NCBI GenBank assembly: GCA_964583765.1
Contig: CAZOWW010000105.1
Coordinates: forward strand, 1 to 21,006
Direction: 5' to 3'
Length of the DNA: 21,006 bases
Origin: CAZOWW01 sp964583765
Lineage (GTDB): Bacteria > Actinomycetota > Actinomycetes > Actinomycetales > Kineosporiaceae
Shown here: positions 15,346 to 21,006 of the stretch, one piece after another
Numbering within the stretch: position 1 is the stretch's first letter
Layout: each line of letters begins with the position of its first letter
Notes under the pieces: generated by a model
The model's input: only the letters and a program-made list of their open reading frames with translations
Databases searched by the model: none
What the model was told of the DNA's origin: nothing
Made by a program: the position numbers and the translations under genes

Positions 15346-16350
15346 TCACAGGCCCATGTCGCGGCGCAGGGCCACCACCATGCGGCAGTGGTCGACCAGG
15401 TCGGCGGACGAGGTCACCTCGCTGGTGTAGTTCAAGCCGTACGGCCAGAAGTGCTGTGAGTCGCCGTGGACGGCGGCAGCCTGGTCCCCGGTGATCGCCC
15501 GCAGCTCTGCGGTGGCCGCCGAGCCCGTCCACACTCCTCCGGAGAGATGCGACGCCCACCCGGAGTAGGTGCCCACGCCCACCGTGTGCGAGATCTCGTG
15601 CATCGCGGTGATCTGCTGCATCGTCGAGCGGGCACCGAACCGGATCGAGCCGTTGTCACTGCCGTCGGCCGTCGCCACGCTGGGCTCGTACGAGACGGTC
15701 AGCGCTTTCGTGATGTTGGTCTGGCAGTTGTAGACGGCCAGGGCCTGATCCATCGCGGTGGTGATGAGCTGGTAGGCACTGAGCTGGTCCGAGGTCGGGT
15801 TGGCGGCACGGCTCAGCGTGTAGGTGAGGTGACCCGAGGCGGGGCAGTTGCCCGAGGCGCTCGTCGTCGTGGCCCGCGTGGTGCTCGTCGTCCGCGCCGT
15901 CGTCGACGTGCTGGTGGACGACGTGCTGGTGGCCGAGGTCGTGGGGGTGCCCGAGCCCCGGCAGGTGACACCGTTGAGCGAGAATGTGGCGGGCGCCGGG
16001 TTGGACGTGGTCCAGGAGCCGATCAGGCCGAGGGTCAGGCTTGCGCCGGTCGCGAGAGATCCGTTCCAGCTCATGCTGGCCGCGGTCACCGTGCTGCCCG
16101 ACTGGCTCCAGGTCGCGTTCCAGCCCTGGGTCACCTTCTGCCCGGGATCGGGGAAGGTGAACGCGAGGGTCCAGCCGTTGAGGGGATCGCCGAGATCGGT
16201 GAGCGCCATCGATCCCTGGAAGCCGCCGGTCCACTGGCTGGTGACCGAGTAGGTGACCTGGCAGGAGATGACGGCCTGGGCCGCAGGAACGGCGGTCACG
16301 GACACGCCCAGTGCGGCGAGGGCGGCGGTGAACAGCACGAGTCGTCTCAT
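15346..16350 (-). CDS. Secreted CBM2 protein with an HEISH metallopeptidase-like C-terminal domain
   Basis: This 334-residue protein has a clear Sec signal peptide (RRLVLFTAALAALGVSVTA, cleavage near AQA-VI at 26). Residues 27-131 are a family 2 carbohydrate-binding module (bounding cysteines C30 and C130, surface tryptophans, NGW and GWNATW). A Thr/Ser linker spans about 133-167. The C-terminal domain (168-334) contains MHEISHTVGVGTYSGW, where H251, E252 and H255 form an HExxH zinc-type motif, and a conserved-looking HFWPYGLNYTSE at 300-311. The third metzincin ligand (HExxHxxGxxH/D) is replaced by Thr, so peptidase activity is uncertain. It is expected to be extracellular and bound to cellulose or chitin. 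Two hairpins lie in its upstream region. I know of no assigned activity for this C-terminal domain type. Confidence 0.82.
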   Translation of the reverse strand: MRRLVLFTAALAALGVSVTAVPAAQAVISCQVTYSVTSQWTGGFQGSMALTDLGDPLNGWTLAFTFPDPGQKVTQGWNATWSQSGSTVTAASMSWNGSLATGASLTLGLIGSWTTSNPAPATFSLNGVTCRGSGTPTTSATSTSSTSTSTTARTTSTTRATTTSASGNCPASGHLTYTLSRAANPTSDQLSAYQLITTAMDQALAVYNCQTNITKALTVSYEPSVATADGSDNGSIRFGARSTMQQITAMHEISHTVGVGTYSGWASHLSGGVWTGSAATAELRAITGDQAAAVHGDSQHFWPYGLNYTSEVTSSADLVDHCRMVVALRRDMGL

Positions 16351-16417
16351 GGGTGCCTCGGGGTTCTCGGCGGGACAGGGAATCCCGGCCGGACCCGCCT
16401 CGCGGTCAGCCGCCGAC

Positions 16418-16443
16418 CTCTCCCGTCGTCGGCGACGGGAGAG
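16418..16443. promoter_or_regulatory. Strong inverted repeat upstream of the CBM2 gene
   Basis: The arms ctctcccgtc and gacgggagag are perfect over 10 bp around gtcggc. It lies about 68 bp upstream of the CBM2 ATG. It could be an operator, a 5'-leader stem, or a T-less terminator. Confidence 0.5.
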
Positions 16444-16459
16444 TGACCCCGAGCCGGTG

Positions 16460-16473
16460 CCAGGCCGGCCTGG
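16460..16473. repeat. 14-bp perfect palindrome
   Basis: The sequence ccaggccggcctgg is self-complementary and lies 17 bp from the stronger inverted repeat at 16418-16443. Confidence 0.5.
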
Positions 16474-16785
16474 TGCAGGGGGAGGGTAGATGAGCCGGAC
16501 TCACCGGTCCATACCCCTCGTGAGATCCTGGGCGCCCTCGTCCGGGGTGCTGCGGGTCCTCCTGCGGGGCCCCGGGGTGCGTGGACGGGCCGTCCCAGGG
16601 CTCTGCGGGGCTGATCAACCTCGGGGCAACCGGGGGTGATTAGTGGCGAATGCACGATTTGCGGGATCCTCACCGCCGAGGACCACGTGAGGCGTGTCGC
16701 ACTCGTTCCCGGGGGGCTCCGCAGTTCCCGTCGGTGGTGACCACGACGTCCTCCCGCGGACCGCGGCTCCTGCCGTCGGTCGCGC

Positions 16786-17073
16786 GTGGTTCCCCGCGTC
16801 CGTGACCGGTTGCGCGCCCGGTACGGCCCGCACCCCACGGTCGTGCTCATCTACCCCTACCTCCACAACACGACCGATCTGGCCGACGCCGTCCAACAGG
16901 TCGCCCGGACCCGGGTCAGTCACGGTGACCGGAACATCAAGGTCCTCTACTACGGCGACAACGCCCTCGGTCTGGACCACCTCGGCTGCGACTGGCATCC
17001 CTCGCTGCACGACGACCGGCTCCTGGCCGGTGCCCTGACCTCCTTCATCAGTTCGCTCGCGCCGGCCTGGTAA
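16786..17073 (+). pseudogene. C-terminal fragment of an SGNH/GDSL esterase
   Basis: The 95-codon frame reads like the last third of a secreted SGNH/GDSL hydrolase: a strand TVVLIYPYLHNTTDLADAV, a strand NIKVLYYGDN, and LGCDWHPSLHDDRLLAGAL, where the Asp and His of DWHPS correspond to the catalytic acid and base of this fold. The N-terminal GDS nucleophile block and the signal peptide are missing. The frame is closed by a stop at 16738-16740 and no matching upstream piece is seen in other frames. The GTG at 16786 is only a nominal start. Related esterases often carry CBM2, so a past carbohydrate-esterase locus beside the CBM2 gene is plausible. Confidence 0.6.
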
Positions 17074-17097
17074 GGGCGGTTCCTCGAGATCGAAGAA

Positions 17098-17131
17098 GTG
17101 GATCGTCCCGGACCAGGAGGAGCGATCCCAC
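17098..17131. terminator. Possible stem-loop between the esterase fragment and the NACHT gene
   Basis: The sequence gtggatcg pairs with cgatcccac with one bulge, around a purine-rich loop. It sits between the convergent ends of the esterase fragment and the NACHT gene. There is no T-run, so support is weak. Confidence 0.25.
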
Positions 17132-17225
17132 TGAGCGAACATCCCGTGCACGGCGGCATCAGCCGGGCCGCGAGCGCGCTCGGACGATGGTCATCTCCTG
17201 CGACCCTGGCATGTGTGGATCCCGC

Positions 17226-20200
17226 TCACGGCGCCTCGACCCTGACTTCGCGACGCTCGTGGTTGGTTGCCGGGAGGGTGATCTCCCGCTGCAGGGGGCA
17301 GATCGCGGGTATCCGGCCGTCAGGCTTCTCCGACTCGCCGGTGTCCTCCGAGGCGAGTCGTCCGTGTGCGTCCAAGACCGGCGAGAGACCCAGCCGGCGT
17401 AGCCCGAAGCGCGTACCCGCGCAGGACAACAGGTGTCCGAACCGGGCACGATCCGTCGACCGGGTGAGTTTCTGGGCGAGCCGGTCGCAAAGATCCCGGA
17501 CTTGGAGTGCCTGCTCGCTGTCCGAGGTCGTGTCGCCGGTCGTCGCGGCCGCGAGTGTGGCCAGAGCCGTCGTGAGCGCGAAGGGTTCCATGGTCACGTC
17601 GGATTCCTGGAGCAAGGCGATGATCTCGGGCAACATGTCGATCGGCAGGTGGGGCAGATCCTCGATCAATTGCCGTAGCACCAGGTGGCGGTACCGGTGA
17701 GTGCCCACTCGGGTAAGCGCGACGGTATAGAGCTGTACCCGCCGGGAGGCCGACTCCGGGGATGTCGGGTCGAGCAGCAACTGTGTGAGGACGTGGGCGT
17801 CGAGGACCAGGTGGTCGTCGTCAGCGGCCCACCACTCCATGTCCCCGATCGTGCGCCAGTACGGCATCAGAACGTAGAGGTACTCGCGGACGTCGATCGT
17901 CGTCTGCATGAAGGCGGATCTGCGGATCGCTTCCCCGATCTTGCTGTCGCTGGGAATCACGACGTCAGGGGAGAGGAGTTCGCCCTGGCATTCGGTGGAG
18001 ATCGACGGCGGGTCGGGGGGCCAGGGCAACGAGTCACGCGTCGACACCTCGCTCCCGTCCTCCTGCCGGATCTCCAGGCGCGAGATGGATCCCTCACGGT
18101 GCCATGTCACGCGGAAGTTCTGCCACATCCGACGCCGGTCCTCCGGAAGGAGCTGGCTGTGCCAGAGCAGCGACTGGCGGCGCCAGTTGGGTCCCACGGG
18201 CTCGCCGACCAACGTGGCCACGTCGACCGGCCCGGTCGCAAGCATCACGGCAAGACACACGAGGTTCGCCGAGAACGCCGCGTGACAGGCCGCCAGAGGC
18301 TGGAGACGTGGTTCATACCCTGAACGCGACCAGGTGGGATGTGGGAATCCGGCCTCGGGGAGCAGCTCGAGGACCAGATCGTGACAATCCCTTCGGGCCT
18401 GCGGGCTCAACCTGGTGAGCATGCCGCGGCAGAAGTCCCGCAGGGGAGCTCGTCGGGTGATGGTGGCGAACGACAGGGCCGCATACAGGAAACCGGCGTC
18501 CAGCGTCGGCTGTGGACGGCGGCGTTGGTGCACGCGCTCGGCGGCCAGGTCGACCAGGCTGTCGACGATCCAGCGTGCTGCGAGGAAATCACCGAAGGTG
18601 GAGTGCAGGAACTCGAAGCTGTTCTCCGGGAGTCCGGTGTCCCGGGTGGCTCGGGACTGGTGGATGAAGAAGAAGCGGCCGACCAGGATCTGACCTGCGG
18701 TGAGGGCACGGCTGACCCCGGTGTCGTCGGTGGCCAGGAGATCCCGTGGTCCGAGAAGCCCGGGAACGTCGTTGTCCAGTTCGGTCTCGGTGATCACGTC
18801 GCCACCGTGGTTGAGCATGGCGAGACCGACTGCGCTCAGCCGGCGCCACTCGGCCTCGACAGCCTGGTCCCGTTGCTCGACCGAGTAGCTACTGGCGTGG
18901 CGCCCCACCTCGCGGCTGATGAAGTCGCCGAACAGCCGCTCGTACAGTTCGACGCGCTCCATGACGCCCTGGTCCTTGACGCTTCGCGTGTTCTGCAAGG
19001 CGTTCTCGCTCGCGTCGTACAGGGCGAGCAGCAGGAGCAACAAGGGCTGTCGTGCCAGCTCCTCGTGGATGAGTGCGATCTCGGCCGGTAATGGATGCAA
19101 CGAGCGATCGCGCAGATTGTGATGGTTGGCGTCGTTCCACACCGCAAGCCATGTCCGGACCTGCGCTTCGTCGAACGGCTCCAGGCGGACCACGACCGAC
19201 CCCTCGGGAAAGCGCGCCCGATCAGCGACGACGGTCCGGCTGGTGACAAGGACGGCGAGGGGGCGGCCCAGCTCCGCCTCGCGGCGTTGGAACTCCTGGA
19301 TCTCCTCAAGGTAGTCGGCCCTGTTCATCCCGGTGGCCTGCAGGAGCTCGTCGAAGCCGTCCATCATGATGATCGGCAGGGCGTTGCCGGACCGTCGTCC
19401 CAGGTCAGGCCACGTGATCCGCTCGCCGAGCATCTGGTAGAGCGCTTCCTCAATTTGAGCCTGAACTGAGGTGTCGGCCGGGACGTTGCGCAGCTCGACG
19501 CGGGCGACGAGGAAATCGGACTCCGGCAACTGCGCAGCGAGGATCTTCGTCAGGACCGATTTCCCCGAGCCCGGGTGGCCGAGCACGACGAGTGGCCCGG
19601 CTGTGGCAGCCGTGCTCGTGAGATGGCCGATGAGCACGGTCTGCAGATCGTCGAAGCAGGGCTTGTCCAACCACCAGGCCTCCGTCGCCGGATGATCGGA
19701 GGGTCCCGCCACGGCGACCCGCGCCCGCGGGTTCACATAGATGCTGCCCAACGAGGGCAGCACGACGTGCATCGGGGCGTTGGCGGAGGCCAACACGGGC
19801 CGATCGAGTTGTGCCCGGTGAAGCTTGGCCAGTCCGGTGCGGATCTCGTCCACCGTGCCGTCCCCGCACCGGGTGGCCAGGAGCGTCCCGATGTCGCGTA
19901 ACCCGACGCGTACCTCGGTCAGTTGGGTGCGGACATCGGAGAATGACTCCCGCAGCGCCGTCCTCGTCGCTTGCGCGTCGACCAGGCCCGCCCAGATGGC
20001 GAACTCCGGTACCTGGGCGGCGAGCGATCGGTACTCCTCCTCGTACCGTTGTACCGCCAGTTGTGGCACGCGTTCCGTGATCTGGTCGAGAACGGGACTC
20101 GTCTGGTCGCCGTGGCTCTCCGCAGCGCTCAACCCCAGGAGGAACCGGCGAGCGGCGGCCGCCACCATGCGGTAGTGATCCTCGAGAACCGCGAGGGTGG

Positions 20201-20663
20201 ACTCGAACGGCTGCAAGGGGGTGGGAATGGGAATCGGTGTCTCGAGGAGTGCGGTGACGAGATCCGCGGAGTCACGGCTCGGCCATCGTCCTGCCCAGAT
20301 GGCGACCTGCTCAGCCCTGGACATTCGCAGGGAGCGAAGACCCAGCTGCGGGTCTTCGCGCAGGACGTCGCCAAGAGCTTCGTAGAACGCCGTGACGACG
20401 ATCACGGCGTGGGCGGCGGCCAACCGCTGTGACCGGTCGAACCGGCGTAGGCCGGTCAACCGTGCGGAGAGCTTCTTCGTTGTCCGACGGCTCCAGGAGA
20501 TGAACTCGTCCCGGAGCCCGAACAGGTCGATCCCACCAGCACTTCCGACCGTGACCGCGGCGGCAGAGGCGCTGAGTATCGCCGTCACGGTGCTCAGGAC
20601 GGGGCCATCGGCGGCATCGAGTAGACGGACGGCGTCCGCACAGGACAGAGAACGAGAACGCAC
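17226..20663 (-). CDS. NACHT STAND ATPase with an NNH7-like N-terminal domain
   Basis: This 1145-residue protein is of the NLR-like STAND class. Residues 1-235 resemble the NACHT N-terminal helical domain 7 (MRSRSLSCADAVRLLDAADG, SQRLAAAHAVIVVTAFYEAL, SRAEQVAIWAGRWPSRDSAD). The NACHT ATPase spans about 355-520: Walker A GHPGSGKS at 362-369, Walker B IIMMDGFDEL at 431-440, and a sensor-like LVTSR at 472-476. A winged-helix-like region follows, with RQPLLLLLLALYD at about 538-550 and FEFLHSTFGDFLAARW further on. The C-terminal 450 residues are helical, with no recognised repeat, and probably sense a trigger. Family knowledge: bacterial NACHT proteins include antiphage immune ATPases. The defence role is inferred. 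The GTG at 20663 has no proper ribosome site and lies 7 nt after a -10-like hexamer, suggesting leaderless translation. The gene stands alone. Confidence 0.88.
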   Translation of the reverse strand: MRSRSLSCADAVRLLDAADGPVLSTVTAILSASAAAVTVGSAGGIDLFGLRDEFISWSRRTTKKLSARLTGLRRFDRSQRLAAAHAVIVVTAFYEALGDVLREDPQLGLRSLRMSRAEQVAIWAGRWPSRDSADLVTALLETPIPIPTPLQPFESTLAVLEDHYRMVAAAARRFLLGLSAAESHGDQTSPVLDQITERVPQLAVQRYEEEYRSLAAQVPEFAIWAGLVDAQATRTALRESFSDVRTQLTEVRVGLRDIGTLLATRCGDGTVDEIRTGLAKLHRAQLDRPVLASANAPMHVVLPSLGSIYVNPRARVAVAGPSDHPATEAWWLDKPCFDDLQTVLIGHLTSTAATAGPLVVLGHPGSGKSVLTKILAAQLPESDFLVARVELRNVPADTSVQAQIEEALYQMLGERITWPDLGRRSGNALPIIMMDGFDELLQATGMNRADYLEEIQEFQRREAELGRPLAVLVTSRTVVADRARFPEGSVVVRLEPFDEAQVRTWLAVWNDANHHNLRDRSLHPLPAEIALIHEELARQPLLLLLLALYDASENALQNTRSVKDQGVMERVELYERLFGDFISREVGRHASSYSVEQRDQAVEAEWRRLSAVGLAMLNHGGDVITETELDNDVPGLLGPRDLLATDDTGVSRALTAGQILVGRFFFIHQSRATRDTGLPENSFEFLHSTFGDFLAARWIVDSLVDLAAERVHQRRRPQPTLDAGFLYAALSFATITRRAPLRDFCRGMLTRLSPQARRDCHDLVLELLPEAGFPHPTWSRSGYEPRLQPLAACHAAFSANLVCLAVMLATGPVDVATLVGEPVGPNWRRQSLLWHSQLLPEDRRRMWQNFRVTWHREGSISRLEIRQEDGSEVSTRDSLPWPPDPPSISTECQGELLSPDVVIPSDSKIGEAIRRSAFMQTTIDVREYLYVLMPYWRTIGDMEWWAADDDHLVLDAHVLTQLLLDPTSPESASRRVQLYTVALTRVGTHRYRHLVLRQLIEDLPHLPIDMLPEIIALLQESDVTMEPFALTTALATLAAATTGDTTSDSEQALQVRDLCDRLAQKLTRSTDRARFGHLLSCAGTRFGLRRLGLSPVLDAHGRLASEDTGESEKPDGRIPAICPLQREITLPATNHERREVRVEAP

Positions 20664-21006
20664 ACTCCGGACAGTAGTGGATCAGTTACGGTGAGTCATA
20701 GTTGGGTACCAGGAGTGCTCACTGAGGGACCGAATCCGGCGGCGGGTCGCCTGCCTGGGGGTGTCTGGCCCCGCGACGACGTGGCCGGTGCCTGCTCGGG
20801 CACCTCGCCGACCTCGCTACCCTGCAGGTCCTCACTGCTGTCACCCAGGGCTCCGGCGCCCACCGTCCCGTGCGCTCACCGTCCCGTGGGGGGAAGCGGC
20901 CCCCACCCTCCGGGTGCGCGGGCGACTGGCTGGACGCCGCACCGTTGCTGTGGAGCTCTGGGGTGTGAGTCATGGACGTGTCGTCCACGACTTTGGGCAG
21001 GTCGTT
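20664..21006 (+). pseudogene. Traces of a split plus-strand reading frame at the window edge
   Basis: Beyond the NACHT promoter, two stretches read like protein in different plus-strand frames: LLGHLADLATLQVLTAVTQG from 20792, and VPWGEAAPTLRVRG then LAGRRTVAVELWGVSHGRVV from 20881 to the window end, which stays open. A 12-bp direct repeat caccgtcccgtg (20861-20872 and 20877-20888) lies exactly at the frame change. I do not recognise the family. It may be a frameshifted gene or the start of one continuing past the window. Confidence 0.3.
20671..20699 (-). promoter_or_regulatory. Probable leaderless promoter of the NACHT gene
   Basis: On the minus strand ATGACT (20699-20694) and TACTGT (20676-20671) are spaced by 17 bp. 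The NACHT GTG begins 7 nt after the -10, where transcription would start, which explains the lack of a ribosome site at a suitable distance. The hexamers match consensus at four and three positions. Confidence 0.45.

Larger units (their letters stand above)
16351..16785. other. Intergenic region with two strong palindromes
   Basis: No convincing gene lies between the CBM2 start and the esterase fragment. The region holds a 10-bp-arm hairpin (16418-16443), a 14-bp perfect palindrome (16460-16473) and GC-rich filler. The CBM2 promoter is probably here, but I see no good hexamer pair. Confidence 0.45.

Overview
The base composition is very GC-rich, third codon positions are strongly G/C, and GTG starts are common. 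The families present are typical of actinobacteria: paired GAF-ANTAR regulators, a CBM2-carrying secreted protein, an NNH7-type NACHT ATPase and an XFP phosphoketolase. The window therefore looks like a chromosomal segment of a soil-type actinomycete. I cannot name the genus. Gene density is low, with several long gaps and at least three broken or truncated reading frames, which suggests an accessory, decaying or rearranging region.

Layout. At 1-484 there is a short coding-like remnant on the minus strand. At 484-1945 (minus) there is a two-gene unit, a GAF-like sensor followed by a STAS protein, with the stop of one gene beside the start of the next and a near-consensus promoter at 2017-2044. 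At 2045-2899 lies a gene-poor gap with two perfect palindromes. At 2900-3976 (plus) is a membrane fatty-acid desaturase. It converges on a small hypothetical gene (4021-4281, minus) that is preceded by a gap with direct repeats. At 4639-7822 (minus) is a compact operon: a 40-codon hydrophobic microprotein, an MgtA-type P-type ATPase that overlaps it by 4 bp, and a small single-span membrane protein. Its promoter region holds a perfect 12-bp-arm inverted repeat around a TACAAT hexamer. At 8434-10914 (plus) is phosphoketolase. At 11077-12647 are two consecutive GAF-ANTAR antitermination-type regulators. At 12888-14972 is a cytoplasmic protein that joins a LacI-type sugar-binding fold, a GAF-like region, a coiled coil and a GGEEF diguanylate cyclase domain. 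At 14973-15345 is a frame-broken stretch. At 15346-16350 (minus) is a secreted CBM2 protein with an HEISH motif. At 16786-17073 (plus) is the C-terminal piece of an SGNH/GDSL esterase. At 17226-20663 (minus) is a 1145-residue NACHT STAND ATPase with an NNH7-like N-terminal domain, a bacterial NLR-type candidate immune protein that appears leaderless. At 20664-21006 there are traces of a split plus-strand reading frame running off the window.

How the genes may work together (inference). The left and middle parts look like a stress, energy and envelope adaptation neighbourhood: membrane lipid desaturation, cation uptake, a carbon shunt giving acetyl phosphate, and four to five sensor or signalling proteins (GAF-STAS, GAF-ANTAR twice, sugar-sensing GGDEF). 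The right part combines polysaccharide-associated secretion with an innate-immunity-like NACHT protein. The most interesting candidates for follow-up are the NACHT gene, the microprotein-MgtA operon with its operator-like inverted repeat, the PBP-GGDEF fusion, and the CBM2-HEISH protein.
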